A stretch of DNA of 64,000 nucleotides from Brenneria nigrifluens DSM 30175 = ATCC 13028 (GCF_005484965.1 NZ_CP034036.1:372001-436000), one strand, 5' to 3'; positions 33,556-42,793 are shown, counted from the first letter of the stretch. Notes: generated by a model not told the origin, from the sequence alone. Translations and numbers: made by a program.

Positions 33556-36003
33556 ATGCCATTGTTTCCGTTTAACCGAGTGTTTTCATCTGCGTTTAAC
33601 CCATCACAGTTCGCCGCGGCGTTGCTGCGCCAGCGGCAATATTACGGCGTCGCTTCCCTAAGCCGGATGACGCCGGCGCAACGCTGGCGCGCCGTCAGCG
33701 CCGCACTGGCCGAACAGCTGGCCGCGTCCTGCCCTTTTCCCGCGCCGCCGGACGACGCCGGAGCCCGGCCGGCGGCGCGCCACGTCAATTACCTGTCGAT
33801 GGAGTTTTTACCCGGCCGTCTTACCGGCAATAATCTGTTGAATCTGGGGTGGTATGACGCCGCGGCCGAGGTGTTGGCGCAGCAGCAGATTAACCTGAGC
33901 GACGTGCTGGAGCAGGAAACCGACCCCGCTTTAGGCAATGGCGGACTGGGGCGGCTGGCATCCTGTTTTCTCGACTCCATGGCCACCGTGGGGCAGCCGG
34001 CGATCGGCTACGGCCTCAACTATCAGTATGGCCTGTTCCGCCAGCATTTCGCCCAGGGACGGCAGCAGGAGACGCCGGACGACTGGCGGCGCGACGGCTA
34101 TCCGTGGTTTTTCCCGCGTCCTGAACTGGCGGTGGACGTCGGCTTCGGCGGCGAATTGCAGCGGCAGGATGACGGCGGCGAATTGTGGCGGCCCGACTTT
34201 TTCTTCCGGGGCGAAGCCTGCGATCTGCCGGTTATCGGCTACCGCAACGGCCAAACCCAGCCGCTGCGCCTGTGGCGGGCGTGCCATCGCCGGCCGTTTG
34301 ACCTGACGCTGTTCAACGCCGGGCGCTATCTTAAGGCGGAACAGGCCGGCGTGACGGCGGCCAGCCTGACGAAGGTGTTGTACCCGAACGACGATCATGC
34401 GGCGGGTAAACGGCTGCGGCTGATGCAGCAATACTTCCAGTGCGCCTGCTCGGTGGCCGATATTGTGCGCCGGCATTTGCAGGCGGGGCGAAAATTGGCG
34501 GAACTGCCCGATTACGAGGTTATCCAGCTTAATGATACCCACCCGACGCTGGCGATCCCGGAACTGATGCGGCTGCTGCTGGACGAACACCGGATGAGCT
34601 GGGACGACGCCTGGTCGGTTACGTCGCGCACCTTCGCCTACACCAATCATACCCTGATGCCGGAAGCGCTGGAGCGCTGGGACGAAAGGCTGTTCGGCCG
34701 TCTGCTGCCGCGCCATCTCGCCATTATCAAGCAAATAGATGTTCAGTTTAAAGCGCAGGTGGAGCGGCAGTGGCCCGGCGATCGCCGGGTGTGGGCGAAA
34801 CTGGCGGTGTGTCATCGGCGCCAGGTGCGCATGGCCAACCTGTGCGTGGTGAGCTGCTTTGCGGTAAACGGCGTGGCGGCGCTGCATTCGGAGCTGGTGG
34901 TGAAGGATCTGTTCCCGGAGTATCACCAGCTCTGGCCGCACAAATTTCACAACGTCACCAACGGCATTACGCCGCGCCGCTGGCTGAAACAGTGCAATCC
35001 GGCGCTGTCGGCGTTGATTGACGACGCACTGCGCGCCGAATGGGTGAACGATCTGCCCGCGCTGCAAGGGCTGGAGCCTTATGCCGATGACGCCGCATTT
35101 CGCGAGCGTTACCGGCGGATAAAATATGACAACAAGGTGAAGCTGGCGCAATATCTGCAACATGGCTACGGGGTGACGCTCGACCCCCAGGCGCTGTTCG
35201 ATGTGCAAATCAAGCGGTTGCATGAATATAAGCGCCAGCACCTGAACCTGTTGCATATCCTTTCTCTTTACCGGCAATTGCGTGATAACCCGCATCTGGA
35301 TATAGTTCCGCGCGTCTTTCTGTTTGGCGCCAAGGCCGCGCCGGGATATGCGCTGGCAAAAAATATTATTTACGCCATTAACCAGGTAGCGGAAAAAATT
35401 AATCGGGACCGCCGCTGCAACGATCGCCTGAAAGTGGTATTTATTCCCGATTACCGCGTCTCGCTGGCGGAACGGATCATTCCCGCCGCCGACGTGTCCG
35501 AGCAGATCTCGACGGCCGGCAAAGAAGCCTCCGGTACCGGCAATATGAAGCTGGCGCTGAACGGGGCGCTGACGGTGGGAACCTGGGATGGCGCCAACGT
35601 CGAGATGGCGCAACAGGTTGGCGCGGAGAACCTGTTTATTTTCGGCCATACGGTTGAGCAGGTAAAAGCATTACAGGCGCGGGGATATACCCCCGCGGAC
35701 TACATTGTTGATACCCCTTTGCTAAGTGAAATATTGGATGAACTGGCCAGCGGCGCGTTTAGTCAGGGAGACAGGCAAGCGTTTGCTCCGCTGTTGAACA
35801 GCCTGCTGGAAGCGGGCGATCCCTATCTGTTACTGGCTGATTTCAACCCTTATTGTCAGGTGCAGCGGCAGGTGGATGCGCAATATCGTGAACCGGAGGA
35901 GTGGACTCGCCGTTGTGTACTGAATACGGCCAGAATGGGGATGTTCAGCTCGGATAGAGCGATTCATGATTACCAGAAGCGCATTTGGCAAGGGCGTCGT
36001 TAA
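33556..36003 (+). CDS. malP: maltodextrin phosphorylase MalP
   Basis: PLP-dependent GT35 phosphorylase acting on maltodextrins to yield glucose-1-phosphate. It is 815 aa (E. coli 797), longer because of an insertion around residues 55-75 (PFPAPPDDAGARPAARH). The PLP lysine is in EASGTGNMKLALNGALTVGT; DPALGNGGLGRLASCFLDSM is the N-terminal hallmark. It is separated from the other phosphorylase (glgP) by context: malQ follows immediately. GAGGGGAT lies a few bp before the ATG. The regulator gene malT, next to malP in E. coli, is not here. Confidence 0.93.
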   Translation: MPLFPFNRVFSSAFNPSQFAAALLRQRQYYGVASLSRMTPAQRWRAVSAALAEQLAASCPFPAPPDDAGARPAARHVNYLSMEFLPGRLTGNNLLNLGWYDAAAEVLAQQQINLSDVLEQETDPALGNGGLGRLASCFLDSMATVGQPAIGYGLNYQYGLFRQHFAQGRQQETPDDWRRDGYPWFFPRPELAVDVGFGGELQRQDDGGELWRPDFFFRGEACDLPVIGYRNGQTQPLRLWRACHRRPFDLTLFNAGRYLKAEQAGVTAASLTKVLYPNDDHAAGKRLRLMQQYFQCACSVADIVRRHLQAGRKLAELPDYEVIQLNDTHPTLAIPELMRLLLDEHRMSWDDAWSVTSRTFAYTNHTLMPEALERWDERLFGRLLPRHLAIIKQIDVQFKAQVERQWPGDRRVWAKLAVCHRRQVRMANLCVVSCFAVNGVAALHSELVVKDLFPEYHQLWPHKFHNVTNGITPRRWLKQCNPALSALIDDALRAEWVNDLPALQGLEPYADDAAFRERYRRIKYDNKVKLAQYLQHGYGVTLDPQALFDVQIKRLHEYKRQHLNLLHILSLYRQLRDNPHLDIVPRVFLFGAKAAPGYALAKNIIYAINQVAEKINRDRRCNDRLKVVFIPDYRVSLAERIIPAADVSEQISTAGKEASGTGNMKLALNGALTVGTWDGANVEMAQQVGAENLFIFGHTVEQVKALQARGYTPADYIVDTPLLSEILDELASGAFSQGDRQAFAPLLNSLLEAGDPYLLLADFNPYCQVQRQVDAQYREPEEWTRRCVLNTARMGMFSSDRAIHDYQKRIWQGRR

Positions 36004-36014
36004 GGAAAAGGAAG

Positions 36015-38126
36015 ATGGTATTCAAGGCGGAGAACGCGGCAATCCAGCAGGTGGGTATTGCGGAAAAATATACCGATGCTTATGGCAATGAGCACATTGT
36101 CGACGCATCGATCAGGGACAGGTTGCTGGCGATGATGGATGTCTCCGGGAGCGACGGTGCGCCGCTGCCGCCGGTAAAGGTTTTTCTTCAGGGGCGGGAT
36201 GCCGTTATCGAACTGGCCGGCAACGGGGAATTTCACTGGACGCTGATGTATGAAAATGGCGGACAGGTTCAGGGCCAGGTGACCGGCGCGACCAGTCTGA
36301 CGCTGCCGGGGGCGCTTCCGCTCGGGTATCATCATCTCACGCTGACGCAGGCCGACCAGCGCTGGAACTGCCGGATTATCGTGGCGCCGCCCCGCTGTTA
36401 CGAGCCGCAAGCCCTGTCGCAGGGTAAGCGCTGGTGGGGAGTGACCGTCCAACTGTACACACTGCGTTCGCAAAATAACTGGGGCGTGGGGGATTTTGGC
36501 GATTTGCGCCAACTGGTGGAACAGATCGCCCGCCGCGGAGGCGCCTTCGTCGGGCTGAATCCGCTGCATTCGCTGTACCCGGCGGAACCTGAGGCGGCGA
36601 GCCCGTACAGCCCCTCCTCCCGTCACTGGCTGAACGTCATCTATATTGACGTCAATCGGGTGGATGATTTTCAGCAGAGTTCGCAAGCGCAGCAGTGGTG
36701 GCGGCAAGAGGACATGCAACAGCGGGTGGCGGCGCTGCGCGCGGAGCGTTGGGTGGATTATGAAGCGGTCACCGCGCTCAAGCTGAACGCATTACGCATG
36801 GCGTTTAACTATTTTACCACCCGCAGCCCGCTGGACCCGCGCATCAGCGCCTTTCGCCAGTTTGTGGTGAACGGCGGGCAAAGTCTGCAGCTACAGGCGA
36901 CCTTCGACACCTTGCAGGCCTATCTGAAGCGCCAGGGGGAAAACTATGCCGACTGGCTACAGTGGCCGGCCCGCTATCATGATGTTCACGGCGAGACGGT
37001 TAAGTCGTTTCGCCATGAATACGCCGATGAGATCAGGTTTTATTGCTGGCTGCAATGGGTGGCTTATGAACAGCTGGCGGAGTGCTTCGCGCACAGCAAG
37101 CAGCTTGGTCTGCCTATCGGCCTGTATCGCGATTTAGCCGTGGGCGTGGCGCAGGGGGGGGCTGAAACCTGGGACGAGCGGCAGCTTTACTGCCTGGACG
37201 CCTCCGTGGGCGCGCCGCCCGATCCGCTGGGGCCGCAGGGGCAAAACTGGCAGCTATCGCCGATGAACCCCAGGATGCTGCGGCTGCGCGGCTACCAGCC
37301 GTTTATCGATGTGCTGCGCAGTAATATGGCGAACTGCGGCGCGCTGCGCATCGACCATGTGATGGCGCTGCTGCGCTTATGGTGGATACCCAAAGCGGAG
37401 TCCGCGGTTAACGGCGCCTATGTGCATTACCCGCTGGATGATCTGCTGGCGATACTGGCGCTTGAAAGTCAGCGCCATCGCTGTCTGGTGATCGGCGAGG
37501 ATTTGGGAACGGTGCCGCCGGAGATCGTCAGTAAGCTGCATGACGGCGGCGTCTATTCCTATAAAGTCTTATTTTTTGAAAAGGACGAGCAGTATCGCTT
37601 CCGTTCCCCCGACCGCTATCCGCGACAGGCGATGGCCACCATCACTACCCACGATCTCCCCACGCTGCGCGGTTACTGGCAGGCGATGGATCTGTCGCTG
37701 GGCAGGGATTTGGGGCTGTATCCGCATGACGAGCTATTGCAGCAGCAAATTCAATCGCGTGAAAAGGCCAAACAGGGGCTGTTGAATGCGCTGCATCAGC
37801 ACGGGCTGCTGCCGCAGCGGGTGGGGCGAAATTCCGCCTTGACGACCATGGGGGCGCCGCTTAACCGTGGCGTTCAGCGTTTTATGGCCGACACCGCCAG
37901 CGCGCTGGTCGGTTTTCAACTGGAAGACTGGCTGGATATGGCGACTCCGGTCAACGTGCCCGGCACCAGCCGGGAATATCCCAACTGGCGGCGTAAGCTT
38001 AGCCGCACGCTGGAGTCGATCTTCGTCGACCGCTATCTTGAACGTTTGATTCGGGATATCGATTTGCGCCGCGGCGTGGCGCTGCCCGCCGTCGCCTGCG
38101 GGGAGGATGCCGCGGACGGTAAATGA
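36015..38126 (+). CDS. malQ: 4-alpha-glucanotransferase (amylomaltase) MalQ
   Basis: GH77 disproportionating enzyme that rebuilds longer maltodextrins and frees glucose, feeding MalP. It is 703 aa (E. coli 694). The start at 36015 (MVFKAENAAIQQVGIAEKYT) has AAGGAAG just upstream; an in-frame ATG at 35985 lies inside malP. The N-terminal domain (1-130) precedes the barrel: WGVTVQLYTLRSQNNWGVGD, ALRIDHVMALLRLWW with the nucleophile Asp, VIGEDLGTVP with the acid/base Glu, and TTHDLPTLRGYW with the third carboxylate. It follows malP by 11 bp in one operon and converges on nfuA. Confidence 0.95.
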   Translation: MVFKAENAAIQQVGIAEKYTDAYGNEHIVDASIRDRLLAMMDVSGSDGAPLPPVKVFLQGRDAVIELAGNGEFHWTLMYENGGQVQGQVTGATSLTLPGALPLGYHHLTLTQADQRWNCRIIVAPPRCYEPQALSQGKRWWGVTVQLYTLRSQNNWGVGDFGDLRQLVEQIARRGGAFVGLNPLHSLYPAEPEAASPYSPSSRHWLNVIYIDVNRVDDFQQSSQAQQWWRQEDMQQRVAALRAERWVDYEAVTALKLNALRMAFNYFTTRSPLDPRISAFRQFVVNGGQSLQLQATFDTLQAYLKRQGENYADWLQWPARYHDVHGETVKSFRHEYADEIRFYCWLQWVAYEQLAECFAHSKQLGLPIGLYRDLAVGVAQGGAETWDERQLYCLDASVGAPPDPLGPQGQNWQLSPMNPRMLRLRGYQPFIDVLRSNMANCGALRIDHVMALLRLWWIPKAESAVNGAYVHYPLDDLLAILALESQRHRCLVIGEDLGTVPPEIVSKLHDGGVYSYKVLFFEKDEQYRFRSPDRYPRQAMATITTHDLPTLRGYWQAMDLSLGRDLGLYPHDELLQQQIQSREKAKQGLLNALHQHGLLPQRVGRNSALTTMGAPLNRGVQRFMADTASALVGFQLEDWLDMATPVNVPGTSREYPNWRRKLSRTLESIFVDRYLERLIRDIDLRRGVALPAVACGEDAADGK

Positions 38127-38147
38127 CCCGGCATCATGATGGAAACG

Positions 38148-38723
38148 CTAATAGTAGGAATGCTCGCCGCGCTGGTGCTCGGTGAGGTCCCTTACGCCTT
38201 TCAGCTCGGGGAATTTTTCCAGCAGCTCTTTCTCAATCCCTTCCTTCAGCGTGTAGTCGACCATCGAACAGCCGTTGCAGCCGCCGCCGAATTGCAGGAT
38301 CGCCAGACCGTCGTCGGTAATTTCCATCAGCGTCACGCGGCCGCCGTGGCCGGCCAACTGCGGATTGATCTGCGATTGCAGCACATACTCCACGCGTTCA
38401 ATCAGCGGCGCGTCGTCATCCACTTTACGCATCTTGGCGTTGGGCGCTTTCAGCGTAAGCTGGGAGCCCAACTGGTCGGTGACGAAATCGATTTCGGCGT
38501 CTTCCAGATAGGGCGCGCTGAGTTCGTCCACATAGGCTGAAATTTTCTCAAACTTCAGTTCGGTATCGCTGGCTTCCACTGCGTCCGGCGGACAATAGGA
38601 GACGCCGCACTCGGCGTTCGGCGTGCCGGGATTGATGACGAAAACGCGGATTTGCGTGCCTTCTTCCTGTTTCGCCAGCAATTTTAGAAAGTGTTCCTGA
38701 GCAGCGTCAGTAATACGGATCAT
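38148..38723 (-). CDS. nfuA: Fe-S cluster carrier/biogenesis protein NfuA
   Basis: A 191-aa scaffold/carrier (same length as E. coli) that delivers [4Fe-4S] clusters under oxidative stress and iron starvation. The N-terminal degenerate A-type domain (MIRITDAAQEHFLKLLAKQE) retains two cysteines in ECGVSYCPPDA. The C-terminal Nfu domain has the cluster-binding CxxC in LQFGGGCNGCSMVDYTLK near residues 149-152. The start at 38723 is chosen over an upstream in-frame start at 38747 because it matches the family N-terminus. It lies next to gntX, as in E. coli. Confidence 0.96.
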   Translation of the reverse strand: MIRITDAAQEHFLKLLAKQEEGTQIRVFVINPGTPNAECGVSYCPPDAVEASDTELKFEKISAYVDELSAPYLEDAEIDFVTDQLGSQLTLKAPNAKMRKVDDDAPLIERVEYVLQSQINPQLAGHGGRVTLMEITDDGLAILQFGGGCNGCSMVDYTLKEGIEKELLEKFPELKGVRDLTEHQRGEHSYY

Positions 38724-38782
38724 AATGTTAGACTCAATGTTGACCATGCTTACCGGTTATAATACGCCCATCCCCCCGCGAA

Positions 38783-39484
38783 CTACAAGGTGCGGCACAA
38801 ACACCATACCTGAACCCCGACCGCCCCCCGATCCAGCAACACCCGGCTGATTTCCGCCGCGGTACTGCCCGTCGTCACCACATCATCCAGCAACGCCACC
38901 TGTTTTCCCGTCAATGACAGATCGCAGCGAAAAGCGCCGCGCAGATTTTTACGCCGGGCGCCGGCGCTAAGCCGTTGTTGAATCCGGGTTTGGCGCACGC
39001 GCGCAATCGCCCGCGGTTCATAGTCGCAGCGCAGCCAATGGCTCAGGGGGCGGGCCAGCAGTTCGGTCTGGTTGAATCCGCGCGACCAGTGACGCCGTTT
39101 ATGCAACGGCACGGTGAACAGCTGCTCGGGCCGCGGCAGATAAGGCGCGGCCGGCAGCGCCCGTTCACGGTAGGCCGCCAGCCAGCGTAATAAAATTTGC
39201 CGGGCAAGCACCGCGGCCAGCTCCGTTTTACCGTTGAATTTAAACTCTTTTATCAACGTGCTAAGCGGTGGAACATAGTCGCTGACAAAGATGATTGCTT
39301 GCCAGGGCGGCGGATTGCGCAGGCAGCGGCCGCATGGCCGCGTGGTATCGGCCGCGGGCAGTCCGCAGCGCGGACAGCAGGCGGGGAGCGGGGGAAAATG
39401 GCGCTGGCAGAATGAGCAAATCCCGTGGCGGCTGTGATAAAGCGGCAGCCGGCATAGCCAGCAGCGGGCGGCGATGGTTAACAT
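38783..39484 (-). CDS. gntX: ComF-family phosphoribosyltransferase-like protein GntX
   Basis: A 233-aa member of the ComF/GntX family (E. coli 227). An N-terminal zinc ribbon carries cysteine pairs (CWLCRLP, CSFCQRHF, CPRCGLPA, CGRC). A type I phosphoribosyltransferase-like domain follows, with the PRPP-loop pattern QVALLDDVVTTGSTAAEISR near residues 195-214. Homologues take part in DNA uptake; in enterobacteria the role is unclear. The start at 39484 (MLTIAARCWLCRLP) is divergent from bioH with a 40 bp gap. A longer open frame upstream lacks conserved sequence. Confidence 0.9.
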   Translation of the reverse strand: MLTIAARCWLCRLPLYHSRHGICSFCQRHFPPLPACCPRCGLPAADTTRPCGRCLRNPPPWQAIIFVSDYVPPLSTLIKEFKFNGKTELAAVLARQILLRWLAAYRERALPAAPYLPRPEQLFTVPLHKRRHWSRGFNQTELLARPLSHWLRCDYEPRAIARVRQTRIQQRLSAGARRKNLRGAFRCDLSLTGKQVALLDDVVTTGSTAAEISRVLLDRGAVGVQVWCLCRTL

Positions 39485-39524
39485 AGGCGTATCCCCGAAA
39501 AATGATAAAACAGGAAGATAACGG

Positions 39525-40304
39525 ATGAAATCGCTGTATTGGCAGACCGAAGGCGCAGGAAAAACAGAACTTGTGTTGCTGCACGGCTGGGGACTGAATG
39601 CGCAGGTATGGGATGGCATAGCGCCGCGACTGGCTGCGCATTTTCGCCTGCATCGGGTGGACCTGCCCGGCTACGGCAGAAGCCGGGGATTCGGGGCGCT
39701 GTCGCTGGAGGAGATGGCGGCAACGGTGCTGGCGCAGGCGCCGGAGCGCGCCATCTGGCTGGGCTGGTCGCTGGGCGGGCTGCTCGCCAGTCAGATAGCG
39801 TTAAGCGCGCCGCAGCGGGTGAGCGGCTTGATCACCGTGGCCTCATCCCCCTGCTTTGGCGCCAAAGAGGCGTGGCCGGGGATTAAGCCGGAGGTGTTGC
39901 ACGGCTTTCAGCAACAGCTCAGCGAGGATTTTCAGCGCACCGTCGAACGTTTTCTGGCGCTGCAAACGCTGGGCACGGAGCGCGCGCGCCAGGACGCCCG
40001 GTTGCTGAAACGCGTGGTGCTGGAACAGCCCATGCCCTCCGTCGAGGCGCTGAACGGCGGGCTGGAGATTCTGCGCCGGACGGATTTGCGCCAGCCGCTG
40101 GCGTCGCTGGCGCTGCCGTTTCTGCGCCTGTACGGCACGCTGGACGGACTGGTGCCGCGCCGGGTGGCGGGATTGCTGGATAGCCTGTGGCCGAACAGCG
40201 CTTCCGTGGTTATCCCCAAAGCCGCCCATGCGCCGTTTATTTCCCATCCTGACGCGGTGGCGGAACGGCTGTTGGCCTTTAGCCGGCGGCCGGAGGTGAT
40301 ATGA
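39525..40304 (+). CDS. bioH: pimeloyl-[ACP] methyl ester carboxylesterase BioH
   Basis: Alpha/beta hydrolase that removes the methyl group from pimeloyl-ACP methyl ester, closing the early biotin pathway. It is 259 aa (E. coli 256). The nucleophile elbow is IWLGWSLGGLLASQIAL (Ser near residue 83), the catalytic Asp is in LYGTLDGLVPRRVA and the His in KAAHAPFISHPD. LVLLHGWGLNAQVWDG holds the oxyanion hole. AGGAAG precedes the start. It is divergent from gntX, the conserved enterobacterial arrangement. Confidence 0.96.
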   Translation: MKSLYWQTEGAGKTELVLLHGWGLNAQVWDGIAPRLAAHFRLHRVDLPGYGRSRGFGALSLEEMAATVLAQAPERAIWLGWSLGGLLASQIALSAPQRVSGLITVASSPCFGAKEAWPGIKPEVLHGFQQQLSEDFQRTVERFLALQTLGTERARQDARLLKRVVLEQPMPSVEALNGGLEILRRTDLRQPLASLALPFLRLYGTLDGLVPRRVAGLLDSLWPNSASVVIPKAAHAPFISHPDAVAERLLAFSRRPEVI

Positions 40305-40337
40305 GGGCATGTAAACGGATGTCAGCAAGGATATCCA

Positions 40338-40371
40338 TGTTCATCAAACTGTAAAAAAAGACCATTAGGTT
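40338..40371 (+). promoter_or_regulatory. weak PHO-box-like sequence upstream of alkaline phosphatase
   Basis: TGTTCAT-CAAA-CTGTAAA (40338-40355) resembles the PhoB double 7-mer CTGTCAT-N4-CTGTCAT at 9 of 14 positions. A -10-like TAGGTT begins 10 bp later (40366-40371), the spacing usual for PhoB promoters. The left half is poor, so this is only a candidate. Confidence 0.3.
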
Positions 40372-40405
40372 ATGTCCTGTTAATTTCGCAATCTAGGACA
40401 TCTCG

Positions 40406-42151
40406 ATGAAAGCTCGTTGGTTACTGCCTTTACTGTTTGCCGCCGCACTGCCGGGGATCGCCCAGGCGCAGGCTATTTATCCCATCGACCGCGCCACCAT
40501 TCTTACCGGCGGGAAGTTCGATTTTAAAGTCGAGTTTGATGAGGTGCTCAAGCCGGAAGACATTCGTATCCTGATCAACGGCAAAGATTATCAGCAGGTG
40601 CTGGGAAAATCGGCCGCCTTTGTCGAACGTGAAGACGGCGAAAACGTCTCCGCCGTGTGGGTGCGGGATGTCAGCCTGCCGGAAGCGGGCAAATACGTGG
40701 TGGAAGCGCGCGCCAAAGGAAAAACCTCCGCGGTAACCTGGGACGTTTACCCGACGTCCGCTGAGCGTAAAGCCAAAAACGTGATCCTGTTTATCGGCGA
40801 CGGCCTGTCGGTGGCCCACCGTACCGGCGCCCGCATTCTGTCTAAAGGCGTGACCGAAGGGAAAGCCGACGGCCGCCTGGCGATTGACGATCTGCAATAT
40901 ATGGCGTTCGCCGGGACTTCCAGTACCGACTCCATCGCCGCGGACAGCGCCAATACCATGAGCGCCTACATGACCGGCCATAAATCCGGCGTAAATGCGC
41001 TGGGCGTGTACGTCAGCCGCAGTAAGAACTCCCTGGAGCATCCGAAACAGGAAACGCTGGGCGAGCTGATTACCCGTTCGACCAAGATGTCCGTCGGCGT
41101 GGTCAGCGATGCTGAAATTGAAGATGCGACGCCGGCGGCGGTGGTATCCCACACCCGCCGTCGCGCGGATAAAGCGGAAATCGTCGAGATGTTTTACCAG
41201 GTCCAGCCCAGCGTGATCCTGGGGGGCGGTTCGGCCTATTTCCTGCCCAAGAGTACGCCCGGCTCAAAACGCAAAGACGAAAACAACTATATTGAAAAAT
41301 TCCAGCAGGCGGGCTACCAGTTGGCGACCGACGCCGACGCCCTGAAGCAGAACGCGGCGCAGGCCACCAAGCTGCTGGGGCTGTTCCATACCGGCAATAT
41401 GGACGGCGTGCTGGATCGCCGTTTCCTGAAAAACGACGTGGCGAAAAAATTCCCCAATCAGCCGGATCTGACCGAGATGACCCAGGCGGCGCTGGACGTG
41501 CTGTCTAAAAACCAGGACGGTTTCTTCCTGATGGTGGAGTCCGCGCTGATCGACAAAGCCTCGCATCCGCTGGATTGGGAACGATCCTTCTATAACACCA
41601 TCATGCTGGATCAGTCGGTGGCGCTGGCGCAGAAGTTTGCCGAGAAAAACCCGGATACGCTGATTATCGTGACCGGCGACCATACCCACGGCATCTCCAT
41701 TATCGGCACGGTGGATGACGAAAAACCGGGCGACGATATGCGCGAAAAGGTCGGCGTGTATGAAGACGCGGGCTATCCGAACTATCAGGACGCCAATAAG
41801 GACGGTTACCCGGACGACGTAAATGTATCCAAACGTCTGGCGGTCTTCTTCAACAACTTCCCTGACTACTACGAAACCTTCCGTCCGAAACTGGATGGCA
41901 CCTTTGTGCCGGCCGTCAAGAACGAGAAAGATGAGTATGTGGCGAACAAAGCCTATGAAAAAACGCCGGGTGCGGTGTTCCGCGAGGGCATCCTGCCGCG
42001 CTCTTCCGACACCGGCGTGCATGCGGTGGACGATATGGTGATTCAGGCCAGCGGTCCGGGGGCGGAACGGATCCGCGGTTATATGGAAAACACCGAGCTG
42101 TTCCGGGTGATTGTCGATGCCCTGGCGATAAAACCGCAGGACAAGAAGTAA
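40406..42151 (+). CDS. secreted alkaline phosphatase (PF00245-type)
   Basis: A 581-aa periplasmic or secreted phosphomonoesterase. Residues 1-21 are a Sec signal peptide ending GIAQAQA. A beta-rich N-terminal domain (about 22-120) precedes the phosphatase core. All expected metal and catalytic sites are visible: Asp in LFIGDGLS, the nucleophile Ser in AADSANTMSAYMTGHKSG, the Glu/Asp/His set in VESALIDKASHPLDW, Asp-His in TGDHTHG and the late His in TGVHAVDDM. It is longer than E. coli PhoA (471 aa) because of the N-terminal domain and an Asp-rich insert (YEDAGYPNYQDANKDGYPDD) that may bind calcium. It precedes a metal-themed ABC cluster. Confidence 0.88.
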   Translation: MKARWLLPLLFAAALPGIAQAQAIYPIDRATILTGGKFDFKVEFDEVLKPEDIRILINGKDYQQVLGKSAAFVEREDGENVSAVWVRDVSLPEAGKYVVEARAKGKTSAVTWDVYPTSAERKAKNVILFIGDGLSVAHRTGARILSKGVTEGKADGRLAIDDLQYMAFAGTSSTDSIAADSANTMSAYMTGHKSGVNALGVYVSRSKNSLEHPKQETLGELITRSTKMSVGVVSDAEIEDATPAAVVSHTRRRADKAEIVEMFYQVQPSVILGGGSAYFLPKSTPGSKRKDENNYIEKFQQAGYQLATDADALKQNAAQATKLLGLFHTGNMDGVLDRRFLKNDVAKKFPNQPDLTEMTQAALDVLSKNQDGFFLMVESALIDKASHPLDWERSFYNTIMLDQSVALAQKFAEKNPDTLIIVTGDHTHGISIIGTVDDEKPGDDMREKVGVYEDAGYPNYQDANKDGYPDDVNVSKRLAVFFNNFPDYYETFRPKLDGTFVPAVKNEKDEYVANKAYEKTPGAVFREGILPRSSDTGVHAVDDMVIQASGPGAERIRGYMENTELFRVIVDALAIKPQDKK

Positions 42152-42183
42152 TTGAGCGGTATGAACGAGTCCAATGGCAATCC

Positions 42184-42201
42184 GGCGGGGGCAACCCCGC
42201 C
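42184..42201. terminator. GC hairpin after the alkaline phosphatase gene
   Basis: GGCGGGG-GCAA-CCCCGCC (42184-42201) is a perfect 7 bp stem with a tetraloop, 33 bp after the stop codon. Only GTTTAA follows, so termination strength is doubtful. Its loop-and-stem core GGGGGCAACCCCGC recurs at 42334-42347. Confidence 0.45.
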
Positions 42202-42220
42202 AGCGTTTAATGCTATGCAT

Positions 42221-42302
42221 GACCCTCTCCCGGCCTCCCCCTTCGCAGGGGGAGGAGCCGCAACGCGCCCTCCCCTGCGAAGGGGAGGGACGGGGTGGGG
42301 TA
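42221..42302. repeat. 82-bp palindromic CCTCCCC/GGGGAGG repeat, copy A
   Basis: Two nested stem-loops: CCTCCCCCTTCGCAGGGGGAGG at its left side, and CCCTCCCCTGCGAAGGGGAGGG at its right, bounded by GACCC and GGGGT ends. A second copy at 45402-45483 has the same order and orientation, with the left stem nearly identical. The element separates the alkaline phosphatase gene from the DUF3299-like gene, and an open frame happens to run through it. Confidence 0.85.
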
Positions 42303-42331
42303 ACAACCTGAGGGTTTGTTATCAAGCGGGA

Positions 42332-42784
42332 GTGGGGGCAACCCCGCTATTTATCTGGCTGAAAGTCATCGTGCTGATCGCGCTGTTGGCGCCGTCGGCA
42401 CATGTGAAAGCCGCGCCGCCCGAACTCTCCTTCGACAGGCTGTATGCGTCTTATGGCGTATTGGGGCTGGAATTCTCCGACGAGGTTAAAACGTTATCCG
42501 GCAAGCGGGTAACGATGCGCGGCTTTATGGCGCCCCCCCTGAAGGCTGAATCGCAGTTCTTCGTGTTAACCAAAATGCCGATGGCGCTGTGCCCGTTCTG
42601 TTCCTCCGACGCCGACTGGCCGGAAGACATTGTGGTGGTCTATCTGGCCAAGAGGCAAACCTTCGTGCAGAACAACGCCATGATTGAGGTGGAGGGCGTG
42701 CTGGAGCACGGTTCGTGGACCGATGCGCAAACCGGTTTCGTCAGCCTGCTGCGGCTGCGTGAAGCGACGTTCGATACCCTGTAA
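42332..42784 (+). CDS. exported DUF3299-like protein with CPFC motif
   Basis: About 150 aa counted from a GTG at 42332. The frame is open from 42152, but that upstream part only reads through repeat A. A hydrophobic export signal (LKVIVLIALLAPSAHVKAAP) precedes the mature protein LSFDRLYASYGVLGLEFSDE. The conserved core is LSGKRVTMRGFMAPPLKAES and MALCPFCSSDADWPEDIVVV, with a CxxC that could bind metal or act in thiol chemistry. The start is uncertain because no good ribosome binding site is visible. It ends 9 bp before an ABC ATPase gene, so it is probably a periplasmic partner of that transporter. Function is not established. Confidence 0.75.
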   Translation: MGATPLFIWLKVIVLIALLAPSAHVKAAPPELSFDRLYASYGVLGLEFSDEVKTLSGKRVTMRGFMAPPLKAESQFFVLTKMPMALCPFCSSDADWPEDIVVVYLAKRQTFVQNNAMIEVEGVLEHGSWTDAQTGFVSLLRLREATFDTL

Positions 42785-42793
42785 GGAGGGGTG

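Noticed and set aside
33931..35649. 572-codon open frame antisense to malP; similar long frames antisense to glgP, ulaA and tex
   Set aside because: High-GC third positions create long antisense frames; their translations are low in recognisable domains and rich in His/Arg/Gln/Val without motif order.
42152..42331. N-terminal extension of the DUF3299-like gene from 42152
   Set aside because: The extra 60 codons only translate the phosphatase 3' flank and palindromic repeat A (Pro/Gly-rich), with the export signal starting later.
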